Shown here piece after piece: positions 41,599 through 51,398 of a DNA stretch of 64,000 nucleotides. The translations under genes and the position numbers were made by a program. Origin of the DNA: Bog-473 sp963766995 (GTDB lineage: Bacteria > Actinomycetota > Acidimicrobiia > Acidimicrobiales > RAAP-2); assembly GCA_963766995.1 (NCBI GenBank), contig CAVYCE010000003.1, forward strand, positions 620,001-684,000. Reading direction: 5' to 3'. The notes under the pieces were generated by a model. That model saw only the letters and a list, made by a program, of their open reading frames with translations. It had not been told where the DNA came from and did no database searches. Each line of letters starts with the position of its first letter. Position 1 is the first letter of the stretch.

Positions 41599-42645
41599 AT
41601 GGCAAACGAAAACGTCATAAACGACCAGCGGATCGATCCGCGCATCAAGGCCATTGCTGCCGTGATCGATATACCCACCGGGCGGGGCGACGCCAAGAGC
41701 CGCGAGGCCATGGTGGCTGCAGCTCAGACCGACGAGGCCCAGGCCGTGAGCGCCATGATGCTGAGCTTCATGGACCTGGCCGATACCGAAGAGTTGGCGC
41801 CTTCGAAGGGTCTATCCATCACCGAATTCAGCCTCACGTCGCAGCCGGACGGCAATGAAATCAATCTTCGGTTCATCCGCCCCGACAACACCGATCTCCT
41901 CCCCTGCGTCTATTACATCCACGGCGGGGGCATGGCGAGCTCGTCCTGCTATGACGGCAACTACAGGGCCTGGGGCAAAATCATCGCCGCCGAAGGCGTG
42001 GCCGTGGCCATGATCGATTTCCGTAACTCCATCTCGCCCTCTTCGGTAAAAGAGGTTGCCCCCTATCCGGCCGGTCTCAATGACTGCGTCTCCGGCTTGA
42101 AGTGGGTGGCGGAGCGTCACGCCGATCTCGGTATTGATCCTGCTCGCATCGTCGTCGCCGGTGAGAGCGGCGGCGGCAACCTCACGCTGGCCACGGGCCT
42201 TCGCCTCAAGCAGCAGGGCGAACTCGGACTCATCCGTGGCCTCTACGCCCTGTGCCCCTACATCGCCGGCCAGTGGCCGCAGGAGCAGTACCCGTCTTCG
42301 GTGGAAAACAATGGGATTCTGCTCGACCTCCACAACAATCAGGGCGCCATGTCATACGGCATTGAGCAGCTCGAGGCACGCAACCCTCTGGCGTGGCCAG
42401 GGTTCGCCACCGTGGAAGACGTGCGGGGCCTGGTGCCCACAATGATCAGCGTCAACGAGTGCGACCCACTTCGTGACGAGGGCATCGTGTTCTACCGACT
42501 CCTCATGGAAGCCGGAGTCGATGCCCGCTGCCGTCAGGTCATGGGCACCATCCATGGCACCGAGATCATGCCGCTGCTCTGTCCGAACATCAGCCACGAC
42601 ACTGCAGTCAGCGTGGCCGACTTCACCCGATCAGTGACCGCTTGA
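41599..42645 (+). CDS. Alpha/beta-hydrolase, hormone-sensitive-lipase-type esterase
   Basis: A 348-residue esterase of the HSL family (Abhydrolase_3). The oxyanion motif is CVYYIHGGGMASSSC, the nucleophile elbow VVAGESGGGNLTLATGLRLK (GESGGG), the acid is in SVNECDPLRDEG and the catalytic His in MGTIHGTEIMPLL. It would hydrolyse short-chain esters in the cytoplasm. AAGGGGG lies near 7 bases before the ATG. It stands alone, convergent with clpS. Natural substrate unknown. Confidence 0.87.
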   Translation: MANENVINDQRIDPRIKAIAAVIDIPTGRGDAKSREAMVAAAQTDEAQAVSAMMLSFMDLADTEELAPSKGLSITEFSLTSQPDGNEINLRFIRPDNTDLLPCVYYIHGGGMASSSCYDGNYRAWGKIIAAEGVAVAMIDFRNSISPSSVKEVAPYPAGLNDCVSGLKWVAERHADLGIDPARIVVAGESGGGNLTLATGLRLKQQGELGLIRGLYALCPYIAGQWPQEQYPSSVENNGILLDLHNNQGAMSYGIEQLEARNPLAWPGFATVEDVRGLVPTMISVNECDPLRDEGIVFYRLLMEAGVDARCRQVMGTIHGTEIMPLLCPNISHDTAVSVADFTRSVTA

Positions 42646-42662
42646 CGGTGCCGGGTGCCGGG

Positions 42663-42962
42663 CTAGGCCCGGGCCAAGCTGGCTGAAATCTTCCTCTCGT
42701 GCAGTGAACGGACGCCGGCCTCTGCCTCCTCTTTAGGACGGATGGCAGCCACGGCTTTGCCGGTGGTGTGGATCTTCCAGGCCAACTGATCGGCTCGCTC
42801 AACGGTGTGATTGAAGATCTCAACCAGTGCCTTGATGACGTTTTGAAACGTGTTCACGTCGTCGTTCCACACGATGACCGCCCAAAGGTCCTCGGAAGTA
42901 AAGAACGTATCGACGTCGGTGTCGCTGAGGTCGGAAACAATCGAGTCGAGAGTGAGCGTCAT
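42663..42962 (-). CDS. clpS: ATP-dependent Clp protease adaptor ClpS
   Basis: A 99-residue adaptor with the N-degron-binding core WAVIVWNDDVNTFQNVIKAL (the conserved N-D-D-x-x-T/N-F) and FNHTVERADQLAWKIHTTGK, then AVAAIRPKEEAEAGVRSL. ClpS docks on ClpC/ClpA and delivers proteins with destabilising N-termini. It lies alone, 60 bp from the divergent alcohol dehydrogenase, which is normal for Actinobacteria. Confidence 0.93.
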   Translation of the reverse strand: MTLTLDSIVSDLSDTDVDTFFTSEDLWAVIVWNDDVNTFQNVIKALVEIFNHTVERADQLAWKIHTTGKAVAAIRPKEEAEAGVRSLHERKISASLARA

Positions 42963-43021
42963 AAGGGAGCGTCCGTAAAACGGGCCGAGTCGATTGTAGT
43001 TCTCCGAGATATCGTGCGGTC

Positions 43022-44065
43022 ATGAGAGCCACCGTCCTCCATGGTCCACGCGATGTTTCCGTAGAAGAGGTGCCCGACCCGCAGCTACCGGGCCCGGGCG
43101 GCGTCATCGTGACAGTGGAGCGCACCGCCATCTGCGGCTCCGACCTCCACCTGTTCCATGATGCGCCGACAGGGATCGGCATCCAGCTTGGGCACGAAGC
43201 CGTCGGCACCGTCGCCGAGGCCGGTCCCGAGGTTCACTCCGTCAAGGTGGGCGATCGGGTGCTCGTCTCAGGTGTCATCGGGTGCGGCGTCTGTCGGCCG
43301 TGCGTAGCGGGCCAGCCGAACGAATGCCTGGCCGGCATGGCTACAGCGTTCGGGACAATGCCTACCTTGCCCGGAGGCCAGTCTGAAGCAATGGCCGTCC
43401 CATTCGCCGATTCATTCGTCCTTCCCATCCCCGAAGGTGTGACCGACGAAGAGGCCGTGCTGTTGACTGACATCCTTCCCACCGGATACGTCGGGGCCGT
43501 GCGGGCCAACATTCAACCTGGTTCGACCGTAGTGGTCATGGGGCTAGGGCCGGTCGGCATCATGGCGCTGCAGTGTGCGCAGTTGTTCGGCCCGTCTCGC
43601 ATCCTGGCCGTCGACATGGTGCCCGAGCGGTTGGCTCGAGCTGAGCAAATGGGCGCCGAGCCCATTGATGCGAGAGTCGCGCCCGGTTCAGTGCAGGTCA
43701 TGGAGGCGACCGGCGGGCGCGGTGCGGAATCCGTGATCGAGGCGGTCGGGGCCGAGGCGACCGTCATCGACGCCATCTCCTGCGCTGCTACCGGCGGCAC
43801 GGTGTCGATCGTGGGCGTCAACCTGGACATGGCGCTGCCCTTCCCCATGGCCGTGGTGTTCCTCAAGAGCTTGACCGTGCGGGCCATCTTCGCTCCCATC
43901 CCCGGCACTTGGGCTGCGTTGGTGCCGCTGGTGCAGGCCGGTCGTTTCCAGCTGGCCGACACCTTCACCCACCACATGGGGCTCAGCCAGGCGGCCGAGG
44001 CCTATCAGCTGTTCGACTCGCGCACCGATGGTGTCTTGAAGGTCTTGTTGGATCCCAAGGTCTGA
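43022..44065 (+). CDS. Zinc-dependent alcohol dehydrogenase (MDR family)
   Basis: A 347-residue medium-chain dehydrogenase. Catalytic zinc ligands are in TAICGSDLHLFHDAP and QLGHEAVGTVAEAG; the structural zinc lobe is GCGVCRPCVAGQPNEC; the NAD(P)-binding motif is VVVMGLGPVGIMALQCAQLF. It oxidises an alcohol or reduces an aldehyde with NAD(P). It is divergent from clpS, and its 3' end overlaps the convergent channel-like gene by 61 bp, an unusually long overlap that suggests one of the two ends is extended. Substrate unknown. Confidence 0.88.
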   Translation: MRATVLHGPRDVSVEEVPDPQLPGPGGVIVTVERTAICGSDLHLFHDAPTGIGIQLGHEAVGTVAEAGPEVHSVKVGDRVLVSGVIGCGVCRPCVAGQPNECLAGMATAFGTMPTLPGGQSEAMAVPFADSFVLPIPEGVTDEEAVLLTDILPTGYVGAVRANIQPGSTVVVMGLGPVGIMALQCAQLFGPSRILAVDMVPERLARAEQMGAEPIDARVAPGSVQVMEATGGRGAESVIEAVGAEATVIDAISCAATGGTVSIVGVNLDMALPFPMAVVFLKSLTVRAIFAPIPGTWAALVPLVQAGRFQLADTFTHHMGLSQAAEAYQLFDSRTDGVLKVLLDPKV

Positions 44066-45168
44066 ATTCCCTCGGGATCGTCCGGTGTCCGGTTGCGCAC
44101 ACCAGGCCATTCGGTCTTGCCCATCTCAGGCCGATTGACAAACCAAGGTGCCGGCGGCGGCATGACTAACAACGTCAGAGCGTCGACGATGGATTCGTAG
44201 TTAACCCGCCAGCCTTGAAAGTGGCGCCAGGAATCCTCGAGGTCGCGCTCCATCGGAAAGTGCACCTCTTCCAAACGCCGAAAGCCGTCGATGAATTCAT
44301 CCTTGGTCAGTCGCGTGCCCTGGGTAGGCAGAGGGTCGTCATCGTGTGGAATCTGCAACGCCCGAGCCATGGATCGAAGGCAGTTGTTGCCCATGGACAG
44401 ATAGAGCCTGGCCTGACGAGGCGTGGCCAACGGACTGACTGCGTGATAGAGCGCGGCCGAGTCCATCATCGCCACCATGCTGAGCAGCCAGCTACGCGAC
44501 GACACCGGCGACCGGAACCACATCAGCGCCGGATAATTGGTGTGACTCTCCGACACGGCAGCGGCCCAACGCTCCCAATCGGCAAAGAGGGGCGGCAACT
44601 CATCAATGTTGTCCAGCATGTGGTGTCGGGCCAGGATCTCCGGTCCCCAGGCCGGCGTGCCCGAGCGGGTAGCCAGCAGCGTCACCTCGGTCTCCCTGGT
44701 GGCGAAGGCGTTGTAGAGGGCCGGGAGGTACGCGATCTCCAGTGCCACCACCAACAGTCCAAGACCAGCCGAAATGATCTCCAGGGTCTTGGCCCCCGCG
44801 TCGGGTATGGCGGCAATCCCCAATGTGAACACCGACGAACCCGACACCGCCATGGACGTGCCCAAGCTCTGGTCACCGTCCCACCACACGATCAGACCGA
44901 AACCGACAATGAGGAACGTCAGCCAGAACACGAATAAAGCGATCATGGCCGCCGGACCGACGTACGACATGACTCGATCTCGGACCTCGTAGGTCGGGAG
45001 GCGAGGCAGGATCTTCTTGGCCACTCCCCCCAGCACCTTGGCGATAAAGCGCATCAGGCGGGACGAGGTGACACGGGGCACCACCAACCCGGTAAAGACG
45101 CTGAGCACCGTGCTGGTGACAATGAAGATGCCGAGGATCAGCCCAATGAGGCGAACGAACGTCTCCAT
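44005..45168 (-). CDS. Membrane protein with ion-channel-like transmembrane hairpin and cytoplasmic domain
   Basis: A 387-residue protein. Residues ~1-30 and ~75-155 give about four hydrophobic segments (LIGLILGIFIVTSTVLSVFT; MIALFVFWLTFLIVGFGLIV; FTLGIAAIPDAGAKTLEIIS; AGLGLLVVALEIAYLPALYN). Between the last two lies SMAVSGSSVFTLGIAA, in the position of a potassium-channel pore loop but without T-V-G-Y-G. A large soluble domain follows (~160-360, HYNY-like EESHTNYPALMWFRSPVSS). It is probably a channel-like or sensor membrane protein; no family name is certain. The C-terminal tail overlaps the alcohol dehydrogenase and may be non-essential. Confidence 0.65.
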   Translation of the reverse strand: METFVRLIGLILGIFIVTSTVLSVFTGLVVPRVTSSRLMRFIAKVLGGVAKKILPRLPTYEVRDRVMSYVGPAAMIALFVFWLTFLIVGFGLIVWWDGDQSLGTSMAVSGSSVFTLGIAAIPDAGAKTLEIISAGLGLLVVALEIAYLPALYNAFATRETEVTLLATRSGTPAWGPEILARHHMLDNIDELPPLFADWERWAAAVSESHTNYPALMWFRSPVSSRSWLLSMVAMMDSAALYHAVSPLATPRQARLYLSMGNNCLRSMARALQIPHDDDPLPTQGTRLTKDEFIDGFRRLEEVHFPMERDLEDSWRHFQGWRVNYESIVDALTLLVMPPPAPWFVNRPEMGKTEWPGVRNRTPDDPEGIQTLGSNKTFKTPSVRESNS

Positions 45169-45231
45169 GGCGCCATCCTGCCATCTGTCCGAACAGGATT
45201 GGGGCCTGCTGCGCCCGGTGGCGTATTGCTT

Positions 45232-47013
45232 CTAGTGCGCGGTGGGGACCGTGGCCCAGCGGGCCGATGGCTTACCCTTCTCTACCAGCGACGCCGGCAC
45301 GGTCACTGGACGCGATCGCACCAGCTCAGCCAGGCCCTTGGCCTGCGTATCCAAGCGCAGATTCGATGCCACTCCCCAGCCGAGGATCCCGTGCACCATG
45401 AAGTTCACCGCACGCAGGTTGGGAAGCAGGTAGCGATCAATGGCGAAGCCGTCAGCTTCCGGCAGCAACTGGCGGAAGAGCTCCACGTCGAGAGCATGGA
45501 GCAACCATCCGGCCACGTCATCGTCGTCAGCCCACAGGCCGACGTTGGCGGCACCGCCCTTGTCACCTGATCGTCCACCCACCAGCACCCACAAAGGGAC
45601 CGACATCGACGTACCCTTCGCCGCCCAGGTGGCGGCGTACTCCTTGGTCGCACCACTGGCGGTCGGCTGATTGGGGCGAGGCGTCACTGCAATCGGCTTG
45701 CCGTCCACTGTCACCACCGGAGTGACGCAGCTGGCGTCAATCGTGGTGGGCCAGTAGCGGGCCACCGCCTGGGCATTCGACGGCGCCGACGTGAAGAAGG
45801 TGCCCGGGTAGCTCGAAAGGCTGGTCTCAACCACAGCTCCCGAAAAGGCACGGCCAACGGCGCGCTCGTCCTCGCCGCGGACGGCCAATCTGAGGAATGC
45901 CATGCCAGCGCCGGTGAGATCACCCGAGAGGTCCTCCGCGGTCTCGGCGAAGGAAGCGATCCCTCCCTCAATACCGGCCCACACCGCGTCGGCCGCCATG
46001 CGAGCCTTCTCTTTCGGCCGAGATCCCGTGATGGCCAAGGTCATGGCATTGCGAAACCCGCCGTTGAGGTTGGCCGTCACCTTGAGTGTTGACGGTGGTG
46101 GCATGCCCTTGGTGTCACTAATGCGCACACGGTCGGGACCTTCTTGCTCCAGGGCAATGGAGTCGAAGCGAGCGATGGCATCGGGACTCAAATAGTTGGG
46201 GCCGGCGATCTCGTAGAGGAGCTGGGCGGTGACAGTGCCCGTGGTCACGGCACCTCCCGAGCCAGGGTGCTTGGTGATCACGGCGGATCCATCCCGATGC
46301 AGTTCGGCGATGGGAAACCCGATCCGCTGGCGATTCGGAATCTCTTCGAAGAAGGCGTAGTTGCCCCCACAGCACTGCGCCCCGCATTCGATAACGTGAC
46401 CGGCGACCACCGCACCGGCGATGGCGTCGACATCGGTGTCCTTCCAGCCAAATGCATGGAGTGCCGGTCCAACAATCACCGAGGCGTCGGTGACGCGGCC
46501 TGTGACCACCACCTGCGCCCCCGCGTCCAACGCATCTGCGATGGGCCGAGCTCCCAGGTAGGCATTGGCAGTCACCAGGGGCGAAGCCGGGTCAAGTGGT
46601 TCGCCGGTGTCGAGATTGATGAAGGGTTGTCCCTGGGCCAGCAGGTCAGGCACCCGATGTGTGATGTCGTCACCAGACACTGCGCCCACTTTGACGGTGA
46701 GACCCTGTCGGCGAGCGAGTTCGGTCACCGCATCAGCCAATCCCTGCGGGTTGAGCCCTCCGGCATTGGACACGATGGTGATGCCACGCTCGAGGCAGGT
46801 GGGCAATACCTCTTCCAGCTGGCGGAGGAATGTGCCGGCATATCCTCCGCTGCGTTCCCTGGTCTTATGCAGGATGTACATGGTCAGCTCGGCCAACCAG
46901 TCGCCGGTCAGCACGTCAATGGGTCCGCCCTCGACCATTTCCTTGGCGGCCGACACTCGATCACCGAAGAAGCCGCTGCAGTTGGCGATCCGCAGCGGGC
47001 CCTGGTGATTCAC
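45232..47013 (-). CDS. atuA: AtuA-family protein (acyclic terpene utilisation, DUF1446)
   Basis: A 593-residue AtuA protein, the usual length, with the N-terminal DUF1446 domain (LRIANCSGFFGDRVSAAKEM; GVITIVSNAGGLNPQGLADA-like block; VVTGRVTDASVIVGPALHAF) and the C-terminal AtuA domain (VLVGGRSGDKGGAANVGLWA). AtuA is needed for citronellol/geraniol catabolism, though its reaction is unknown. GTG 47013 overlaps the biotin carboxylase stop (GTGA). It is the last gene of a hydratase-carboxyltransferase-biotin carboxylase-AtuA operon. Confidence 0.87.
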   Translation of the reverse strand: MNHQGPLRIANCSGFFGDRVSAAKEMVEGGPIDVLTGDWLAELTMYILHKTRERSGGYAGTFLRQLEEVLPTCLERGITIVSNAGGLNPQGLADAVTELARRQGLTVKVGAVSGDDITHRVPDLLAQGQPFINLDTGEPLDPASPLVTANAYLGARPIADALDAGAQVVVTGRVTDASVIVGPALHAFGWKDTDVDAIAGAVVAGHVIECGAQCCGGNYAFFEEIPNRQRIGFPIAELHRDGSAVITKHPGSGGAVTTGTVTAQLLYEIAGPNYLSPDAIARFDSIALEQEGPDRVRISDTKGMPPPSTLKVTANLNGGFRNAMTLAITGSRPKEKARMAADAVWAGIEGGIASFAETAEDLSGDLTGAGMAFLRLAVRGEDERAVGRAFSGAVVETSLSSYPGTFFTSAPSNAQAVARYWPTTIDASCVTPVVTVDGKPIAVTPRPNQPTASGATKEYAATWAAKGTSMSVPLWVLVGGRSGDKGGAANVGLWADDDDVAGWLLHALDVELFRQLLPEADGFAIDRYLLPNLRAVNFMVHGILGWGVASNLRLDTQAKGLAELVRSRPVTVPASLVEKGKPSARWATVPTAH

Positions 47014-48974
47014 GCCGGCTCCATGGTCACGAGCAGGTCGCCCACGTCGACTTGCTGACCTGGAGCGCACAAGACTTGGCTCACCGTGGCGGCGCCGCCA
47101 GCGCGCAGCGTGTGTTCCATTTTCATCGCCTCGAGGACGACCAGTCCGTCACCATCACCAACCACGTCGCCGGCGCTGACCAACACTTTGCTGATGGCAC
47201 CCGGAAGCGGCGCTCGGCACTCGCCGGCCATTCCGGCCAGTACCGCGCTGTCGTCCTCACTGCGCAATCCGAAGCTGGACTGGCCCTCTGGTCCATTTAC
47301 TTCGGCCGAATGAGACGACAACCGAACGTAGTAGCGGCGGCGAAGGCCCTCAGTGGTGAGATCGACTGCGGAATTGGTGGTCTCACCCGTACCGACGCTG
47401 TGCCATTCGCCCTCATCGAACACCTCGATCGGCAGATCGGGTCGGGCGGCTCGCACCTGCAGCACTCCGTCAATGTCGCTGAGGTGGTCGGCGTGGAGCG
47501 GCGTGCCGACGTTCCTCCAGCCCGGAGCAGACACCGGCACGATGCTGTGTGCGGCGCGGTTCTGCAGGAGCGCTGCTCCGACCGCGGCGGCGTGACGCCG
47601 GCGTGTGTCTGCTGGGTGACTGGACTGGCGTAGATCGTGGCGCGAGTCCAAGTAGTCGATGCCGGCATCGCCCTGGGTGAACCCGTCGTCACTGAGGATG
47701 GCCGCGAGAAGGGTCCGGTTGGTCTCCAGACCATCGAGTTCGAGCTGGCGCAGCGCCCCGCTGGCTCGGGCAATGGCACTCGCTCGATCATCTCCATGGG
47801 CCATGACCTTGGCCACCAGCGAGTCATAGGCCGGGCTGACCGTGCTCCCCGACTCGATGGCGGCGTCGACCCGAATACCCGGACCTTGCGGCCATTTGAC
47901 GTGCAGCGCAGTACCGGGCGTGGGCCGGTAGTCCTCCCGTGGGCGCTCGGCACACAGACGCACCTCGACGGCATGACCCGAGGCCGCCACTTCCGCCTGC
48001 CCGAACGAAAGTGGGAATCCCCCGGCCACGGAGAGCTGCATCCCCACCAGGTCCAATCCGGTGATGAGTTCAGTGACGCCATGCTCGACCTGCAGCCGAG
48101 TGTTCATCTCCAGGAAGAAGAAGTCCTTGCCATCAACCAGGAACTCCACGGTACCGACGCCTTCGTAGCCGACTGACTGAGCGGCGTTGATGGCCGCTTC
48201 CCACATTCGCGACCTGGTGGCGTCGTTCACCAGAATGGCGGGGGCCTCCTCCACCACCTTTTGGTGTCGGCGCTGCACCGAGCATTCGCGATCGAAGAGG
48301 TGCAGGGTCGTCCCGTGCGCGTCGGACAGCACCTGGACCTCGACGTGCCGCGGTGACTTCAGGTAGCGCTCCAGGAATACCTCGTCGGAACCGAAGGCCG
48401 AACCGGCCTCACGTTGAGCGGCCGCCACCGCGTCCTCAAGGGACGATGGATCCTCCACCAGGCGCATCCCGCGTCCACCACCGCCGGCGGAGGCTTTCAC
48501 CAGCAGTGGGTAGCCAATGTCGGCCCCCGCAGCCGTGAGCTCCTTTCGGTCGAGCCCACTGAGGTCCACGCTGGGAAGCACGGGCACGCCGGCGGCGGAC
48601 ACGGTGTTCTTGGCCCGCGTCTTGTGTCCCATAACCCGCATTGCTTCAGCCGGTGGACCGACCCAGGCCAATCCGGCTGCGGCACACGCATCAGCCAGTC
48701 CCCAGTTCTCCGAAAGAAACCCGTATCCCGGGTGCACCGCGTCAGCACCTGTTTGCTGTGCGGCGGCGACGACCGCCTCAATGTTGAGATAGGTCTCGGC
48801 CAGTGATCGTCCCGGCAGGAGCACCGCCAGGTCGGCCTCGCCTACAAAAGGGGATGCGCCGTCATCGGTGGCGTACACCGCCACTGCTTCCATCCCGGCG
48901 TCGTGCGCGCCGCGAATAATGCGGCGCGCTATTTCGCCCCGATTGGCGACCAGTACCCGCTGCAATCGCGCCAT
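47010..48974 (-). CDS. Acyl-CoA carboxylase alpha subunit (biotin carboxylase plus BCCP)
   Basis: A 654-residue fused subunit. Residues ~1-445 are biotin carboxylase (LVANRGEIARRIIRGAHDAG; ATP-grasp KASAGGGGRGMRLV; EMNTRLQVEHGVTELITG). The C-terminus is a biotinyl domain with LEAMKMEHTLRAGG, whose Lys carries biotin. It carboxylates biotin with bicarbonate and ATP for the partner carboxyltransferase. ATG 48974 overlaps that partner's stop by one base. The set is most like the methylcrotonyl- or geranyl-CoA carboxylases; AtuA next to it favours geranyl-type, inferred. Confidence 0.9.
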   Translation of the reverse strand: MARLQRVLVANRGEIARRIIRGAHDAGMEAVAVYATDDGASPFVGEADLAVLLPGRSLAETYLNIEAVVAAAQQTGADAVHPGYGFLSENWGLADACAAAGLAWVGPPAEAMRVMGHKTRAKNTVSAAGVPVLPSVDLSGLDRKELTAAGADIGYPLLVKASAGGGGRGMRLVEDPSSLEDAVAAAQREAGSAFGSDEVFLERYLKSPRHVEVQVLSDAHGTTLHLFDRECSVQRRHQKVVEEAPAILVNDATRSRMWEAAINAAQSVGYEGVGTVEFLVDGKDFFFLEMNTRLQVEHGVTELITGLDLVGMQLSVAGGFPLSFGQAEVAASGHAVEVRLCAERPREDYRPTPGTALHVKWPQGPGIRVDAAIESGSTVSPAYDSLVAKVMAHGDDRASAIARASGALRQLELDGLETNRTLLAAILSDDGFTQGDAGIDYLDSRHDLRQSSHPADTRRRHAAAVGAALLQNRAAHSIVPVSAPGWRNVGTPLHADHLSDIDGVLQVRAARPDLPIEVFDEGEWHSVGTGETTNSAVDLTTEGLRRRYYVRLSSHSAEVNGPEGQSSFGLRSEDDSAVLAGMAGECRAPLPGAISKVLVSAGDVVGDGDGLVVLEAMKMEHTLRAGGAATVSQVLCAPGQQVDVGDLLVTMEPA

Positions 48975-50572
48975 CAGTGGCGCACCACGCCGAAGGTCGC
49001 AGTTCCACGCACCGGGGCCGAGTGCACCGCGGTGAGCGCGATGGCCAGCACCGTGCGAGTGTCTCGTGGATCGATGATGCCGTCGTCCCACAACCGTCCG
49101 GTGGCGAACTGAGCGGTGGATTCGGTTTCGATTTGTGCTTCGGTAGAAGAGCGGAGCTCATCGTCAGCCGCCTCATCAAACGGTCGCCCCGCCGACTCGG
49201 CCGCTTTGCGGCGAACGATGGAAAGCACCCCGGCCAACTGCTTGGGCCCCATGACCGCGATGCGGTGGTTGGGCCAGGTGAAGACGAATCGAGGATCGTA
49301 GGCTCGCCCCGCCATGGCGTAGTTCCCCGCTCCGTAACTGGCGCCGACCATGAGCGTGAGATGGGGCACCTTCGAGTTAGAGACCGCATTGATGAGCTTG
49401 GCGCCGTCCTTGATGATGCCGCCTTGTTCGTAGCGCGTCCCCACCATGAATCCGGTGATGTTCTGCACGAAGAGAATGGGCGTATCAGTCCGATTGCAGA
49501 GCTGAATGAACTGTGCACCCTTTTGCGCTTCCTCCGAGAAGAGGATGCCGTTGTTGGCCACAATCCCAATGGGAAAGCCGGCCAGAGATGACCACCCGCA
49601 CACCAATTGTGGGCCGTACGAGGTCTTGAACTCCTCGAACTTGGAGCCATCAACGATGCGGGCAATGATTTCTCGCACATCGAAGGGCACGCGCACGTCC
49701 ACCGAGGCGATACCGACTAGTTCATCGGCGGGGTACAGCGGCTCCTCGGCAGCATCGGCCGGACCGGGTCCTCGTCGCTCCCAGTGCAGGTGACCGACAA
49801 TGCCGCGGGCGATGCGCAACGCATCGAGCTCATCCCGGGCCAAGTAATCGCACAGTCCCGAGGTGCGGGCGTGCATGAGAGCGCCCCCCAGCTCCTCCTC
49901 GTCGGCTTCCTCGCCAATGGCCATCTTCACCAGCGGTGGTCCGCCCAGAAACACTCGGGCCCGACCTTCCACCATGACGGTGTAGTCACTCATGCCGGGC
50001 AGGTAGGCCCCGCCCGCCGTCGACGATCCAAATACGACGCACACGGTGGGAATGCCCTGGGCCGACAGCTGGGTCAGGCGGCGGAACTGCTCGCCTCCAG
50101 GCACGAAGACGTCGGCCTGGCGCGGCAGATCGGCGCCTCCGGACTCCACCAACAAGACGAGGGGGAGCCGATTGGACTCAGCCACATCCATGGCTCGCAG
50201 GAGTTTCTTGATGGTGGTGGGGCTGGTTGTGCCGCCGCGCACCGTCGGATCGTTGGCGATGACCAGGCACTGGGTATGAGCGATTTCGACCAGCGCAACG
50301 ACAACGCCGCCGCCGACCGGGTCGTCAGTCTCCAGCCCGGCCAGAGGACAAAGTTCCAACACCGGAGTACCAGGGTCGACCAGTGCTTCCACGCGTTCGC
50401 GCACCATCATTTTGTGGCGCGATCGATGACGTTCGGCGTAGAGAGGGCCCCCGCCACCGAGGAGCTGATCGTGCAGGACGCGCACCTCGTCCGCCATGGC
50501 CGCCATGGCAGCGGCATTGGCCATGAATTCCTCGCTGGCCGGCGACAGTCGCGTGACGATGGGAGTGCTCAC
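48974..50572 (-). CDS. Acyl-CoA carboxylase beta subunit (carboxyltransferase)
   Basis: A 532-residue carboxyltransferase of the methylcrotonyl/geranyl/propionyl-CoA type. Blocks are RHKMMVRERVEALVDPGTPV, CVVFGSSTAGGAYLPGMSDY (oxyanion region) and LMVGASYGAGNYAMAGRAYD followed by FTWPNHRIAVMG. It transfers carboxyl from biotin to an enoyl-CoA. GTG 50572 overlaps the upstream hydratase stop (GTGA) and its own stop overlaps the biotin carboxylase ATG, so all are translationally coupled. Substrate chain length is not decidable from sequence alone. Confidence 0.9.
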   Translation of the reverse strand: MSTPIVTRLSPASEEFMANAAAMAAMADEVRVLHDQLLGGGGPLYAERHRSRHKMMVRERVEALVDPGTPVLELCPLAGLETDDPVGGGVVVALVEIAHTQCLVIANDPTVRGGTTSPTTIKKLLRAMDVAESNRLPLVLLVESGGADLPRQADVFVPGGEQFRRLTQLSAQGIPTVCVVFGSSTAGGAYLPGMSDYTVMVEGRARVFLGGPPLVKMAIGEEADEEELGGALMHARTSGLCDYLARDELDALRIARGIVGHLHWERRGPGPADAAEEPLYPADELVGIASVDVRVPFDVREIIARIVDGSKFEEFKTSYGPQLVCGWSSLAGFPIGIVANNGILFSEEAQKGAQFIQLCNRTDTPILFVQNITGFMVGTRYEQGGIIKDGAKLINAVSNSKVPHLTLMVGASYGAGNYAMAGRAYDPRFVFTWPNHRIAVMGPKQLAGVLSIVRRKAAESAGRPFDEAADDELRSSTEAQIETESTAQFATGRLWDDGIIDPRDTRTVLAIALTAVHSAPVRGTATFGVVRH

Positions 50573-51333
50573 GAAATGCTGGTGTCCCAGGAAGGAGCGC
50601 GCTTGTTCAGGAATGCATCCGAACCTTCGGCCGCCTCAGCGCTGGCAAAGAGCTCCGCCGAGCGTCGTTGTGCCGTGTTCAACGCATCCGCCCACGAGGC
50701 ACTCGGAAGCGATCGAAGCAATGACTTGGTGGCCTTCACCGCTCCGGGCGCGCACTTGAGAATGGAGTTCACCACGTCGCTGATCCAAGCCGTGAGTGCA
50801 TCGTCATCTTCGACGACTTCACTGATGATGCCGGCTTCGGCTGCATCGTTGGCATCGAACACCTCACCCGTTAATACCTTCCGGGTCAGAAACCGTCGGT
50901 CGGCAATGCGCAAGGACGGCACCATGATCATGGCTGGCGCCACACCAACCCGGACTTCGCTGAACGCAAACGTGGCTCGCTGCGGCGCAACCGCCAGATC
51001 GGCCGAAGCAATCAGTCCCATCCCCCCAGCCCTGGCTGGTCCGTTCACCCGCACGATGACCGGCACCGGACAGGACGAAATACCGGTCATCAGGTCGGGC
51101 ATACGCGTGGTGATGACGCCGGCGCGCTCGTTGAGGTCGGCACCTGAACAAAACACGGTGCCCGCACCGGTGAGGACAACGGCCCTCACGGTCGGATTCG
51201 TCGTCGCGTCATGCAACGCCTCGACCAGTTCGTCGAGCATCCGGATGGAGAGTGCATTCCGATTGTGCGGTGAGTCGAGTGTCAAGGTTAGGACCGCACC
51301 ATCGTGCTGCACATGAACTAGTGGATCGGTCAC
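50569..51333 (-). CDS. Enoyl-CoA hydratase-family protein of the carboxylase operon
   Basis: A 254-residue crotonase-fold enzyme: LTLTLDSPHNRNALSIRMLD, LTGAGTVFCSGADLNERAGV, RVNGPARAGGMGLIASADLA. By position it should hydrate the carboxylated enoyl-CoA product, as AtuE or LiuC (methylglutaconyl-CoA hydratase) do. It starts at GTG 51333 and is first of the four-gene operon, divergent from the acyl-CoA dehydrogenase with a 65-bp gap. Confident family, inferred substrate. Confidence 0.87.
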   Translation of the reverse strand: MTDPLVHVQHDGAVLTLTLDSPHNRNALSIRMLDELVEALHDATTNPTVRAVVLTGAGTVFCSGADLNERAGVITTRMPDLMTGISSCPVPVIVRVNGPARAGGMGLIASADLAVAPQRATFAFSEVRVGVAPAMIMVPSLRIADRRFLTRKVLTGEVFDANDAAEAGIISEVVEDDDALTAWISDVVNSILKCAPGAVKATKSLLRSLPSASWADALNTAQRRSAELFASAEAAEGSDAFLNKRAPSWDTSIS

Positions 51334-51398
51334 AGTTGCGAAGTGTAGGGGGGCATCTCACCAAGGGCGCTGAAAAACGTCAGTGGTATCGTGCCACG

